NCBI GenBank assembly: GCA_014332815.1
Contig: JACSZT010000006.1
Span: forward strand, 78,950 to 142,949
DNA: 64,000 bases
Direction of reading: 5' to 3'
From: Weissella confusa
Lineage (GTDB): Bacteria; Bacillota; Bacilli; Lactobacillales; Lactobacillaceae
The notes under the pieces were generated by a model that worked only from the letters and a program-made list of their open reading frames with translations, did not search any database and was not told the origin of the DNA. Both the position numbers and the translations under genes were made by a program. Position 1 is the stretch's first letter; every line of letters starts with the position of its first letter. Shown piece after piece: positions 1 to 8,739 of this stretch.

Positions 1-146
1 TAAAGTCCGCCATAACTAACTATGTCTATTACTACAACAATAAGCGGATAAAAACAAAACTGGCCGGAAGAACTCCGGTTCAATACCGAAATCTTTCCGA
101 CCAGTTAGCCGCTTAAACGTCACTCCAATTTTCGGGGTTCAGTTCA
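1..146 (+). mobile_element. Right end of an IS3-family (IS150-like) insertion sequence
   Basis: The first 146 bases hold the 3' end of a transposase gene followed by a terminal repeat. Downstream of the transposase stop is a sequence ending in GGGGTTCAGTTCA (about 119-146); its complement begins TGAACTGAACCCC, which fits the TG...CA ends and C-rich terminal repeats of IS150-type elements. The left end lies outside the window, so completeness and target duplication cannot be judged. Family is inferred from the protein tail and the end sequence. Confidence 0.7.
3..116 (+). CDS. IS3-family transposase (OrfB), C-terminal fragment at window edge
   Basis: An open frame runs from the window start to a TAA at 114-116 and encodes about 37 residues. 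It contains YYYNNKRIKTKLAGRTPVQY, the typical end of IS3/IS150 DDE transposases (rve integrase core), where the 'YNN.RI...L.G.TPVQYR' motif closes the protein. Only the C-terminus is inside the window. It is followed directly by the IS end. The catalytic residues lie upstream, so activity cannot be assessed. Confidence 0.75.
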   Translation, partial: KSAITNYVYYYNNKRIKTKLAGRTPVQYRNLSDQLAA

Positions 147-239
147 GGTTCGGCTTTTTTATGCGAACCCTTTTGCACTCACTTTTCGTCAGCGGTGTTA
201 TGATTGTTGTCGGAGAAAATGAAGTGGAGGTGACGAGAT

Positions 240-2033
240 ATGATGAATCGTGGCCGGATGAGTCCTTCTGAAATGAAGGCTTATCTAAAAGAATCAGATA
301 CAACATTGACGGAGATGCTTAAGTTCGTGTTTGGTAGCGTCTTAAAGCGTAAGTCATTGTTAGTGTTAAACATGGTGTTGTTGCTTATTATCGCAGGCTT
401 GAATTTCATCGTGCCGCAATTTACGCAGCGCGTGATTGACCATGCGGTGGCATTGAAAAGTGTCTCTGCTTTGACCGTGCAAGTGTCACTATTGTTGGTA
501 ACGACCTTGGCCTTGGGCGTTGTGTCGTTTATTTCAACTTACTTGATGCAGGTGTTGTCACAACGTTCAATTACCGACTTACGTTTGCAGACGTACAACC
601 GCATTTTGAAGCAAGATTATGATTATTTCCAAAGTGCTAAAACGGGTGATTTGATGGTGCGTTTGACCAGCGACATCAGTAGCCTACAGAACTTGATCAG
701 TTCAGATAGTTTTGGCATTATCGGTAATATTTTCACGTTCGTGGCTGTTTTGACGTTCTTGTTTATTCAAGATTGGCAGCTAGCGTTGTTGGTCAGCATC
801 ACGTTCCCAGTGTTGTTTGTGACAATTCGCTTCTTCCGTGCACGCATTCGTGAAGCGTACACCAAGGTTCGTGCGACGAGTTCGCAAATTTCAAATCAAC
901 TTCAAGGGACGATTACCGAAATTGAGTTGATTAAGAGCTATACGACGGAAGATGAAGAGACGCGTCGCTTCAAGGATATCGTTGAAGAACAAAATACGTA
1001 TCAACTCGAAGCAACCCGTTGGCAGGCAATTTTCCAACCTTTGGTCAACTTCATTAATACCATCGGAACGGCGATTGTTTTGGCGTTTGGTGGCTTGTTG
1101 GTCATTCAAGGGCATTTAACAGTTGGTGAATTGGTGGCCTACTTGAGTTACTTGGCGTTGCTACAAGACCCAATCCGTTCATTTTCACGTTTGCTGAATA
1201 TGCTGCAAACGGCTCAAGTGTCTTACGATCGTATCAAGGACATTATGGGGGCAGTTGAAACAATTAAAAATGCCGATGACCCACAACCATTCCCAAGTCC
1301 CTTGCAGAAGGGCATTGAGCTGGAGAATGTGACGTTCAGCTATGACTTAGAGCGTGTAGCATCTTTGAACGGGATTAATTTGATGATTCCAGCTGGTAAG
1401 ACAACCGCGTTAGTTGGTCGTTCAGGTGCTGGAAAGTCAACCTTGATTCGCTTGTTGACGCGTTTCTATGAGCGCACTGGTGGTGAGATTCGTTTTGATG
1501 ATATGAAGATTGAAGATATCGATATTCGAAATTTGCGCCAACACATTTCAATCGTTAGCCAGGACGTCACGATTGTCGATGGGACAATTGCAGATAACAT
1601 TCGTTATGGTTCTGGGGATGTTAGTGATGAGCGCCTTTGGGATGCGGCTGAACGTGCGGCGGTGGCGGACTTTATTCGTGGCTTACCGGACGGGATGAAC
1701 ACGACTGTTGGTGAACGTGGTGTCAAGTTGTCTGGCGGACAAAAGCAACGTTTGTCAATTGCGCGTGCACTGGTAAAGGACGCTGAAATCGTGATTTTGG
1801 ATGAAGCAACGGCGGCGTTGGATAACGAATCTGAAAAGATTATTCAACATGCCTTGGATAATTTGATGACCCACAAGACAACGATTGTGATTGCTCACCG
1901 TTTGAGTACGGTACACAATGCTGATCAAATTGTTGTGTTGAATGATGGTCAAATTGTTGAGCGTGGCACCCATGATGAGTTGCTTGCGCAAGGTGGCACG
2001 TATAAGACGTTGTACGATGCCCAATTTGAATAA
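240..2033 (+). CDS. ABC exporter half-transporter (fused permease and ATPase)
   Basis: A 597-residue type I ABC exporter half-molecule, expected to dimerise in the cytoplasmic membrane and export a lipid, drug or peptide. An N-terminal block of about six membrane segments (residues ~30-330) is followed by the nucleotide-binding domain: Walker A GRSGAGKST (~392), signature LSGGQKQR (~496), Walker B VILDEATAALD (~515-523) and the H-loop IAHR (~551). Two adjacent ATG codons lie 7-10 bases after a GGAGGTG ribosome site; either could be the start. It is a single-gene unit closed by the terminator at 2044. The substrate cannot be read from sequence; MsbA/LmrA/YknU-like proteins are the closest general class. 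Confidence 0.9.
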   Translation: MMNRGRMSPSEMKAYLKESDTTLTEMLKFVFGSVLKRKSLLVLNMVLLLIIAGLNFIVPQFTQRVIDHAVALKSVSALTVQVSLLLVTTLALGVVSFISTYLMQVLSQRSITDLRLQTYNRILKQDYDYFQSAKTGDLMVRLTSDISSLQNLISSDSFGIIGNIFTFVAVLTFLFIQDWQLALLVSITFPVLFVTIRFFRARIREAYTKVRATSSQISNQLQGTITEIELIKSYTTEDEETRRFKDIVEEQNTYQLEATRWQAIFQPLVNFINTIGTAIVLAFGGLLVIQGHLTVGELVAYLSYLALLQDPIRSFSRLLNMLQTAQVSYDRIKDIMGAVETIKNADDPQPFPSPLQKGIELENVTFSYDLERVASLNGINLMIPAGKTTALVGRSGAGKSTLIRLLTRFYERTGGEIRFDDMKIEDIDIRNLRQHISIVSQDVTIVDGTIADNIRYGSGDVSDERLWDAAERAAVADFIRGLPDGMNTTVGERGVKLSGGQKQRLSIARALVKDAEIVILDEATAALDNESEKIIQHALDNLMTHKTTIVIAHRLSTVHNADQIVVLNDGQIVERGTHDELLAQGGTYKTLYDAQFE

Positions 2034-2043
2034 ATTATGGTAG

Positions 2044-2069
2044 GAGAATGTTGCGACATTCTCTTTTTT
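2044..2069 (+). terminator. Terminator after the ABC exporter gene
   Basis: GAGAATG and CATTCTC form a 7-bp stem around a TTGCGA loop, followed by six T. It sits 11 bases after the exporter stop codon. Confidence 0.85.
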
Positions 2070-2332
2070 GTAGGTATCGAAAAAGCCCGCCTATGCCAAG
2101 AGAGTGGCAAAAGCGAGCTAATATGCAGCGTTCGATTTGAAAGGTAAATGCTGGGTTACCAGCAAAAGTTGTGAGATTAATTGTGAGAAATCGATGCGAT
2201 AAATCTGCATACTGATAGTATACTATGGACTTCGTTAAAAGTGTAACAAGATAAATTGTAACGTACTTAAAATGTGGCCCGTGTATGGTACAAACGAGTG
2301 ATATACTAGTAGAACAGAAGTGAGGTATAGAC
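2070..2332. other. Intergenic region before menF with several palindromes
   Basis: No convincing gene is seen. The region holds a minus-oriented terminator-like hairpin (2084-2119), a 6-bp hairpin TGCTGG-GTTA-CCAGCA (2149-2164), a perfect 12-bp palindrome ATAGTATACTAT (2215-2226), and a TATACT -10-like box (2302-2307) 26 bases before menF without a clear -35 box. A 99-codon minus-strand frame here has no ribosome site or recognisable composition and was not called. Confidence 0.5.
2084..2119 (-). terminator. Orphan minus-strand terminator-like hairpin
   Basis: Read on the minus strand, AGCTCGC pairs with GCGGGCT (one G-U), enclosing a second stem TGCCA/TGGCA with a 6-base loop, and five T follow the outer stem. 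No minus-strand gene is seen to the right that it could end. It might close an unannotated small RNA or be a relic. Confidence 0.45.
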
Positions 2333-3490
2333 ATGAGTTTTCCATCTGAAAAACAACTCCGCGACCGCTTTGCGCAAGCTGAAAATGCCGTTTATTTTGC
2401 AACAGCCGATAAACGGTCACGCTATTATGGCTTTGGTATCGCAGAAGAATTAATTGGGGCATCATTCGAAGAAGTCGCAGACTGGGCAAAGCAACAACGC
2501 TATCCAGTCTTTGGTGGATTTGCATTCGATGACCAAAAGGTACCGGATAGCCAACTAATGAATGGTTATTTTGTTTTGCCGGCGGTGTTGTATGACATCA
2601 CTGATCAATACTTGTGGGGACGCGAGACCAATCCGTTTGGTGCGCCATATCGCCAAGAACCAGTCGCAATTTTAGCTACAACAGACGAAACGGATTGGCC
2701 AGACCGCGTGAACAACGCCATCCAAGATATGACGGAAAATGACACTCACCAGAAGGTTGTCCTTGGTCGGCAACGACAAGTCACGATTTCTGGTCAATTG
2801 AATTTGGCCAAGTTGTTGGCAGATTTAGCTGATCAACAACCTAATAGTTATCACATGGTCATCAAGCGTGGCGATGAGGTGTTTATTGCAGCAACCCCTG
2901 AACGCTTGGCTAAAGTGAACCGTGGCCAATTTGAGACGGCCGGTGTCGCTGGGACGATTCGTCGTGGTGAGACTGAAACAGAAGATGGGCAATTAGCAGA
3001 TGAATTGTTGCATGATGCTAAGAATCTGCAAGAACACGCCTATGTTGTTGAAACAATTGTTGACCGACTAGGTGACGTGGCTGACTTAACTTTGCCAGAT
3101 GGTCCACAAATTATGAAGAACCCGCAAGTACAACATTTGTACACGCCAATCGCCGGTAAACTACGTGGTGAAAACACCGTTTTGGTGTTGGCTGAACGTT
3201 TGCACCCAACACCGGCACTTGGTGGCAAGCCGGTTGACTGGGCAATGGCTACGATTGCGCAAATTGAACGCCAACCACGAGGGCTATTTGCTGGTCCAAT
3301 CGGCGTTGTGAAGCCTGATGGCGATGGCGAAATGATTGTCGGCATTCGTTCAATGTGGGCGACTGGTACGCAGGCAAACTTGTTTGCTGGTGCTGGTATT
3401 TTGGCCGACTCAAATGCGGACTCTGAATATGCAGAGACAGGGTTGAAGATGCAACCTATGATGAATTTATTAGAAGGACAAGCAAAATGA
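2333..3490 (+). CDS. menF: Isochorismate synthase MenF
   Basis: A 385-residue chorismate-binding enzyme that isomerises chorismate to isochorismate, the entry step of menaquinone synthesis. The C-terminal chorismate-utilising domain shows VVLGRQ (~142), EHAYVVETIVDRL, HPTPALGGKP, the GPIGVV...GEMIVGIRS stretch and the closing GAGIL..SNADSEYAET motif. It is shorter than the ~430-470 residues of many MenF/EntC proteins because the N-terminal part is compact. The ATG at 2333 follows a GTGAGG site. Its TGA overlaps the menD ATG by 4 bases (ATGA), so the two are probably translationally coupled. EntC or salicylate synthase is unlikely given the menDHC neighbours. Confidence 0.93.
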   Translation: MSFPSEKQLRDRFAQAENAVYFATADKRSRYYGFGIAEELIGASFEEVADWAKQQRYPVFGGFAFDDQKVPDSQLMNGYFVLPAVLYDITDQYLWGRETNPFGAPYRQEPVAILATTDETDWPDRVNNAIQDMTENDTHQKVVLGRQRQVTISGQLNLAKLLADLADQQPNSYHMVIKRGDEVFIAATPERLAKVNRGQFETAGVAGTIRRGETETEDGQLADELLHDAKNLQEHAYVVETIVDRLGDVADLTLPDGPQIMKNPQVQHLYTPIAGKLRGENTVLVLAERLHPTPALGGKPVDWAMATIAQIERQPRGLFAGPIGVVKPDGDGEMIVGIRSMWATGTQANLFAGAGILADSNADSEYAETGLKMQPMMNLLEGQAK

Positions 3491-5163
3491 ACGAGATTTT
3501 GACGCGAAACATTAAACATTTATTGACCAGCTTGGTTGCCCAAGGTGTGCATGACTTCGTGGTATCACCAGGTTCACGCACAACGCCATTCGCTTTGTTA
3601 CTAGCTGAAATGCAAGCTGTTCGTGATGACGTACGTGTGACGGTAGATGTTGATGAACGCTCAGCAGCTTTCTTTGCGCTAGGTATGGCAAAGGCAACGC
3701 ACCAACCGGTGGCTTTGTTGGCAACGTCAGGAACAGCGACGGCCAATTACTTGCCAGCCATAATGGAAGCACACATTTCGCACGTGCCATTGATTGCGTT
3801 GACAACTGATCGACCAGAAGAACTACAAGAAATTGGGGCACCACAAACGGTTAACCAAGCGAACATGTACGGTGACAACACCAAGGCATTTAGTGCGTTG
3901 CAGATGCAAGATGACCACGCTGATGTGATGGCGTATATTGATTATCACGTGCAACAACTTGTTGTGACGGCGACAACTGCACCAGCAGGTCCGGTCCAAA
4001 TTAACCTGCCATTGCGCAAGCCATTGATGCCTGACTTAGGTGAAGCATGGCCAACGATAACGCAACAAACGATTACCGTGGGAACGATGCGTGCTGACGA
4101 AACAACTGTCGCAATGGTTGCGAACAAGCTTCGTGATGAAAAGACGCTAATTTTGGTTGGACCTGATGAGACGGGGTGGATAGCCGAAAAGTTTGTTGCG
4201 CTGGCTGAACACTTCCAAGCGCCAATGTTAGCGGATGTCTTGAGTAACGTGCGCTCAAGTGACGCAGCCATTAATGGTATCGATGCGTTGCTTGAAGCGG
4301 GTGCGCTTGATGATGCACTCGTACCTGATGTCGTAGTGCGCTTTGGTGGTACACCGGTTTCTGCCCGGGTTGTCGCTTGGCTACGTGACAAGCAAGTGCA
4401 AGTCATTCAAGTCGGTATTAACCATGCTGGTCACGACCACTCACGTCAAACAACCACAACCTTGGCTGTTGATGAGATGGCGCTGATTGATGAGCTGTTG
4501 GCAACTGCTGGCCGTGCCGAAAATGATTATCGATCACAATGGCAAACGGTTAAGCAAACTCTTGCACAAGCGATTGCAACGACGGAAATGTCTGAAGTTG
4601 CCTTGCCTAGCGTGTTGGCAGCAGTACCGGCTGATAGCCAAGTGTTTATTGCCAACTCAATGCCAATCCGTGACATGGACAATTACTTTATGCCAGCCAC
4701 AAAGGTGCATGTGATGGCAAACCGTGGCGCAAATGGGATTGATGGGACAGTTTCATCAGCCTTTGGGATGGCGATGACTGGCAAGCCAACGACATTCTTG
4801 ACGGGTGATTTGACGCTCTTCCACGATATGAATGGTTTAATGATGGCGCATCAAGCCAACTTGGACATGACGATTGTGGTTGTGAACAACAATGGTGGTG
4901 GGATTTTCTCATTCCTACCACAAGCAGCTGCGAAGGATTACTTTGAACCAATGTTCGGGACGCCGTTGGCCTTGTCGGTTGAGAAGATTGCAGCCCTTTA
5001 TGATGCAGAGTATCATTTGGCGACGTCACAAGATGATTTGCGTGAGTTGATTGCGCAACCTGCAACGACACTTCGTTTGATTGAGGTGCAAAGTACGCGT
5101 GCGCAAAACGTTGCTGAACACGATGCATTGTTGGCCAAGATTCGTGAGGCTTTCAATGGATAA
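3487..5163 (+). CDS. menD: SEPHCHC synthase MenD
   Basis: A 558-residue thiamine-diphosphate enzyme joining isochorismate and 2-oxoglutarate to give SEPHCHC, the second menaquinone step. The N-terminal PYR domain carries VVSPGSRTTPFALLLAE and the substrate-contacting LTTDRPEELQEIGAPQT; the C-terminal PP domain has GIDGTVSSAFGMA, the GDLTLFHDMNGL motif that binds the Mg-diphosphate, and the VVNNNGGGIFSFLPQ stretch typical of MenD. The length matches the family. It overlaps menF by 4 bases and menH by 8 bases. Confidence 0.96.
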   Translation: MNEILTRNIKHLLTSLVAQGVHDFVVSPGSRTTPFALLLAEMQAVRDDVRVTVDVDERSAAFFALGMAKATHQPVALLATSGTATANYLPAIMEAHISHVPLIALTTDRPEELQEIGAPQTVNQANMYGDNTKAFSALQMQDDHADVMAYIDYHVQQLVVTATTAPAGPVQINLPLRKPLMPDLGEAWPTITQQTITVGTMRADETTVAMVANKLRDEKTLILVGPDETGWIAEKFVALAEHFQAPMLADVLSNVRSSDAAINGIDALLEAGALDDALVPDVVVRFGGTPVSARVVAWLRDKQVQVIQVGINHAGHDHSRQTTTTLAVDEMALIDELLATAGRAENDYRSQWQTVKQTLAQAIATTEMSEVALPSVLAAVPADSQVFIANSMPIRDMDNYFMPATKVHVMANRGANGIDGTVSSAFGMAMTGKPTTFLTGDLTLFHDMNGLMMAHQANLDMTIVVVNNNGGGIFSFLPQAAAKDYFEPMFGTPLALSVEKIAALYDAEYHLATSQDDLRELIAQPATTLRLIEVQSTRAQNVAEHDALLAKIREAFNG

Positions 5164-5965
5164 GCTAGTGCTGGTAAACGAGTATCCGTATCATGTACGA
5201 ATTGAAGGTGCTGGCGAACCAACGTGGCTATTTTTCCACGGCTTTATGGGAAGTTTAGCTGACTACGAACAGGTTAAGCCGGCTGGTACGCGGATTTACC
5301 TGGACTTACTAGGGTTCGGCGGTCAAACGCCAGCTGTGGCGCGCGAACGATTTGACGCCACTAACCAAGCACTTGATATCGTCGCAATCCTTGATACGTT
5401 GGGAATCGACAAGGTTAATTTGGTGGGTTATTCAATGGGGGCGCGTTTGGCGTTGGCCTTTGCCCACCAATTTCCTGAACGCCTCCAGCGTTTGTTCTTA
5501 GAGAGCGGGACAGCAGGAATCGCTGATCAAGCAGCGCGTGAAGCGCGGGTGGCGAGCGATGAACAGAAGGCCAATCGAATTGAGCAAGAGGGCATGGCTG
5601 TCTTTGTTGCCGATTGGGAAAAGTTGCCACTGTTTGCGAGCCAACAAAATGCTTCCGCTGAACAACAAGCATTTATGCACGAACAACGCGTCAACCAAAC
5701 TGCGGTGAATGTCGCAAATTCATTGCGTGGTTTTGGTACTGGGGCCATGCCAAACTATTGGCCTGAGCTAACAAACCTTCAGTTTCCGGTGGTTCTTATC
5801 ACTGGTGCTGATGACGCAAAGTTTACGGCGATTAATGACAGCATGGCTGAAATGTTGCCCAATGCAGTACGTGTTGCCGTATCGGGCGCTGGACACAATG
5901 TGCACTTTGAAAAGCCGGTCGAAGTCACAGACATCCTGATGGGGTATGCTAACGATGCGGATTGA
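5156..5965 (+). CDS. menH: SHCHC synthase MenH (alpha/beta hydrolase)
   Basis: A 269-residue alpha/beta-hydrolase that eliminates pyruvate from SEPHCHC to give SHCHC. It shows the oxyanion stretch FFHGFMGS, the nucleophile elbow VGYSMGARLAL and the catalytic His in GAGHNVHFEKP. The frame stays open 25 codons upstream, but the ATG at 5156 is chosen because it gives the usual MenH N-terminus and overlaps the menD stop by 8 bases. GYSMG in place of the usual GHSMG or GYSMG is within family variation. Its place between menD and menC supports the assignment. Confidence 0.9.
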   Translation: MDKLVLVNEYPYHVRIEGAGEPTWLFFHGFMGSLADYEQVKPAGTRIYLDLLGFGGQTPAVARERFDATNQALDIVAILDTLGIDKVNLVGYSMGARLALAFAHQFPERLQRLFLESGTAGIADQAAREARVASDEQKANRIEQEGMAVFVADWEKLPLFASQQNASAEQQAFMHEQRVNQTAVNVANSLRGFGTGAMPNYWPELTNLQFPVVLITGADDAKFTAINDSMAEMLPNAVRVAVSGAGHNVHFEKPVEVTDILMGYANDAD

Positions 5966-7064
5966 ACAAATCGAACTACGCCCGTTGATGTTGCGATTGA
6001 AGCAACCATTTAAAACGGCGCATGATGTGACATATGACCGCCCACTAACGTTGGTTGCTATGACGGTTGATGGCGTGATTGGGTATGGGGATGTGCAATC
6101 TTTCATTGATCACAGTTACGCGTCAGAATCACACGCGGAGTCAATTACTGAAATTGAACGATTGGCACCGATGCTACTGGGTGAGGACTTTGCGACACCC
6201 GCTGACATAGCCAACTGGTTAGCTGAACAGTCAACTTTGTCATTCGCTAAAGCTGGTCTTGAAATGGCCTTTTATGATGCTTATGGCAAGGCGATGCACC
6301 AATCGTTGCAACAATTGATTGACGGTACGGCATCTGAAATTGCTGTGGGTATTGCGATCGGCATTGCGGATACTGAGATGGCATTGATGACGTCAGTCGA
6401 GGAAGCTGTGGACCAAGGCTACCGACGGATTAAGTTGAAGATTGATTCGCAAACGGATTTACAAATGTTAAAAACGGTCATTAGCCAATTCCCGCATCAG
6501 CAGTTTTCAGTTGATGCGAATGCGTCATGGCAATCGGCTGACTTTGCACGGTTACAACAACTTGAGGCTGCTGGCATTTTCATGATTGAACAACCGTTTG
6601 CAATCGATGACTGGCAGGCACACCAACAAGCCCAAGCGCGTTTACAAATGCACATCAGCCTGGATGAATCACTAAATGAATTAGCTGATGTGAAACGCGC
6701 ATTGGCTGATCAAACGGCAGATGCCTTTACGATTAAGCAAGCCAAAATTGGTGGGATTACGGCTGCAAAAACAGCCATCGAGCTGGCGCTAGCGGCTGGC
6801 AAATTGCCTTGGCTTGGTGGCATGCTAAGTTCTGGCCTGGGTCGCGCTGTTGATGCGGCGCTAGCAAGTATACCGGGCGCAAATAGTATTCCGAGTGATA
6901 ATTCGCAAGCGGACCGTTACTTTGAACGGGATATTATTTTGGATGCGCCGGTATTACATGCTGGACTGTTGCCAGTGCCAACCGAACCTGGCATCGGTGT
7001 TGCACTTGATTGGGAGGCAATTCACGCCTTACAAACAGCGCCAATCATCATTTTTAAAGCCTAA
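5955..7064 (+). CDS. menC: o-succinylbenzoate synthase MenC
   Basis: A 369-residue enolase-superfamily dehydratase converting SHCHC to o-succinylbenzoate. The active-site set is visible: KLKID (the KxK lysines), Asp in SVDANASW, Glu in IEQPF, Asp in SLDES and Lys in IKQAKIGGI. The ATG at 5955 is preferred over 5946 because a GGGGT ribosome site lies 10 bases before it; it overlaps the menH stop. It is the last gene of the cluster; menE, menB and menA are not in the window. N-acylamino acid racemase activity, known for related enzymes, is an alternative but less likely in this operon. Confidence 0.92.
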   Translation: MRIEQIELRPLMLRLKQPFKTAHDVTYDRPLTLVAMTVDGVIGYGDVQSFIDHSYASESHAESITEIERLAPMLLGEDFATPADIANWLAEQSTLSFAKAGLEMAFYDAYGKAMHQSLQQLIDGTASEIAVGIAIGIADTEMALMTSVEEAVDQGYRRIKLKIDSQTDLQMLKTVISQFPHQQFSVDANASWQSADFARLQQLEAAGIFMIEQPFAIDDWQAHQQAQARLQMHISLDESLNELADVKRALADQTADAFTIKQAKIGGITAAKTAIELALAAGKLPWLGGMLSSGLGRAVDAALASIPGANSIPSDNSQADRYFERDIILDAPVLHAGLLPVPTEPGIGVALDWEAIHALQTAPIIIFKA

Positions 7065-7070
7065 GAACAA

Positions 7071-7101
7071 ACAGTTGCTCGTGAATGAGTGACTGTTTTT
7101 T
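7071..7101 (+). terminator. Terminator after menC
   Basis: ACAGT...ACTGT stem with internal imperfect pairing around GCTC/GAGT, followed by six T, just after the menC stop codon. Confidence 0.75.
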
Positions 7102-7147
7102 GATTTAACCGAAAAGACAACACTTATCAGCCGTGACAGGTGGGATT

Positions 7148-7156
7148 TGCTATAAT
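7148..7156 (+). promoter_or_regulatory. Extended -10 promoter of pepQ
   Basis: TGC-TATAAT is a perfect -10 hexamer with an upstream TGN extension, 31 bases before the pepQ ATG. No good -35 hexamer is seen, as expected for an extended -10 promoter. Confidence 0.65.
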
Positions 7157-7186
7157 GGAAGCATTAAGAAAACGAGGAAAATAATC

Positions 7187-8272
7187 ATGAACACACGAAT
7201 CGAAAATGTCCGTCGCTTGTTCGAACCATTGGGAATTGATGGTTTGATCATCGCGAACGGCACAAACATGCGTTACTTGACTGGCTTCGAAGGCGGAACT
7301 GGGGATGGCTTGGTTTTGATCGGTCGCGAAAACGCCGCTTTGATTACCGATGCCCGTTACGAAGAAGAATACCGCGAACGCCTAGATGAGGGTGTTCAAT
7401 TGTTGGTTACCCGTGACTACTGGGGTGTTGCGATGGCAGCAGCCAAGCGCTTTAAGATTGAAAACTTGGGCTTTGAAGACACGTTGCCATTCCGTGACTT
7501 CGATTACTTGGATGAAAACTTTGTTGGCGTAGATATTGCACCAGTACCAGCGTTGCTTGAAGCCATTCGTGAAGTGAAGGATACTGACGAATTGGCTAAG
7601 TTGCGCCGTTCAGCTGAAGTGGCTGTTGAGGCTTTCAACGAGATGATTCCACAATTGCACATTGGCATGACGGAACGTCAAGTTGCCAACTTGCTTGATC
7701 GTATCATCAAGGAAAAGGGTGCCGATAAGCCATCATTCGATACGATTGTTGCATCTGGTTACCGTGGTGCTTTGCCTCACGGAACGTACTCAGATAAGGC
7801 GATTGAAGCGGGTGATTTGGTAACAATCGACTTCGGCTACTTTGTGGATGGTTACACGTCAGATATCACGCGTACGTTGGCGTTTGGTGAATTGGATGAT
7901 GAATCAAAGACGATTTACGATGTTGTGCTTAAGGCGCAACGTGCCACAATTGACGCTGTAAAGCCAGGTGTTGCAGATGCCGACCTGGATAAGGTTGCTC
8001 GCGACATTATCACTGAAGCTGGTTACGGTAAGGAATACAATCACTCAACTGGTCACGGAATTGGTTTGGATATTCATGAAGGGCCTGTTTTGTCAGCAAG
8101 TTCACCTGCCGAAGACATCGTTCGTGAAGGTATGTTGTTGACGATTGAGCCTGGTATTTACGTTGCTGGTAAGGGTGGCGTACGTATCGAAGATGATGTG
8201 ATTGTCACGGCTGACGGTTTTGAGAACTTGACGGCGGGTATTCCAACAGACTTGATTGTGATTGATAAGTAA
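7187..8272 (+). CDS. pepQ: Xaa-Pro dipeptidase, M24B family
   Basis: A 361-residue cytoplasmic metallopeptidase cleaving Xaa-Pro peptides, important for LAB growth on milk or plant protein. An N-terminal creatinase-like domain (~1-125) precedes the pita-bread catalytic domain with the five metal ligands: Asp in TIDFGYFVDGYTSDITR (two), His in STGHGIGLDIHE, Glu in TIEPGIY and Glu in VRIEDD. The frame opens 18 codons earlier, but the ATG at 7187 follows GAGG and gives the normal N-terminus. YpdF-like Xaa-Pro aminopeptidases are the main alternative, hard to separate by eye. Confidence 0.88.
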   Translation: MNTRIENVRRLFEPLGIDGLIIANGTNMRYLTGFEGGTGDGLVLIGRENAALITDARYEEEYRERLDEGVQLLVTRDYWGVAMAAAKRFKIENLGFEDTLPFRDFDYLDENFVGVDIAPVPALLEAIREVKDTDELAKLRRSAEVAVEAFNEMIPQLHIGMTERQVANLLDRIIKEKGADKPSFDTIVASGYRGALPHGTYSDKAIEAGDLVTIDFGYFVDGYTSDITRTLAFGELDDESKTIYDVVLKAQRATIDAVKPGVADADLDKVARDIITEAGYGKEYNHSTGHGIGLDIHEGPVLSASSPAEDIVREGMLLTIEPGIYVAGKGGVRIEDDVIVTADGFENLTAGIPTDLIVIDK

Positions 8273-8273
8273 T

Positions 8274-8723
8274 ATGGCATTAGAATACGTTGTTTATTAT
8301 CGCGGAAATTTAGCAGCTGGGTTCGATTACATTTATGCTAAGCAGACTGACCAACACGCCTTTTATTTGCGCGTGCCAGCTGAAATGAAAACGTTCGCTG
8401 ATATTACAGACGCAACGTTTGATTTTTCACGCACAAATGCGGATGAGGTGCAGGCTGACGATAAGCGTCGCCCGTTTGCATCAATGTGGCAAGATGTTTC
8501 ATTCCAGTGGCCGAATATTGAACGTCGACTAATGGAAATTTTGCCAACTTGGCAACCGGAATATCGTGGGGTTGTGACTGACAAAACTGATGAGTGGGGT
8601 GTTCGGATTAAGTTTGCCGATCAACCAGATGAGTTTCGTTTTGTTGGGTACAATGATTTTCCGGCAGATTTTGAATTATTTGAGAAGTGGATTAAGAGTT
8701 ACGAAGGCGGTCGACTCCGCTAA
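8274..8723 (+). CDS. Hypothetical protein, 149 residues
   Basis: I do not recognise this family. The protein is soluble, acidic and aromatic-rich (EYVVYYRGNLAAGFDYIYAKQ at the N-terminus; many Trp, Tyr and Phe), with no signal peptide or membrane segment. The ATG lies one base after the pepQ stop codon, so it is co-transcribed and probably coupled with pepQ; no strong ribosome site is visible. Good codon use and tight spacing argue that it is real. No function is proposed. Confidence 0.7.
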   Translation: MALEYVVYYRGNLAAGFDYIYAKQTDQHAFYLRVPAEMKTFADITDATFDFSRTNADEVQADDKRRPFASMWQDVSFQWPNIERRLMEILPTWQPEYRGVVTDKTDEWGVRIKFADQPDEFRFVGYNDFPADFELFEKWIKSYEGGRLR

Positions 8724-8739
8724 TTGAGAGGCGAGAGAA

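Noticed and set aside
2035-2334. 99-codon minus-strand open frame upstream of menF
   Set aside because: No ribosome site, no recognisable domain, Cys/Leu/His-rich translation typical of chance frames, and it runs through a terminator-like hairpin.
3040-3519. 159-codon minus-strand frame inside menF
   Set aside because: Fully overlaps a clear menF on the other strand; composition is the usual antisense shadow of a biased gene.
7133-7186. N-terminal extension of pepQ
   Set aside because: The extra 18 codons cover the extended -10 promoter and ribosome site; the ATG at 7187 gives the normal start.
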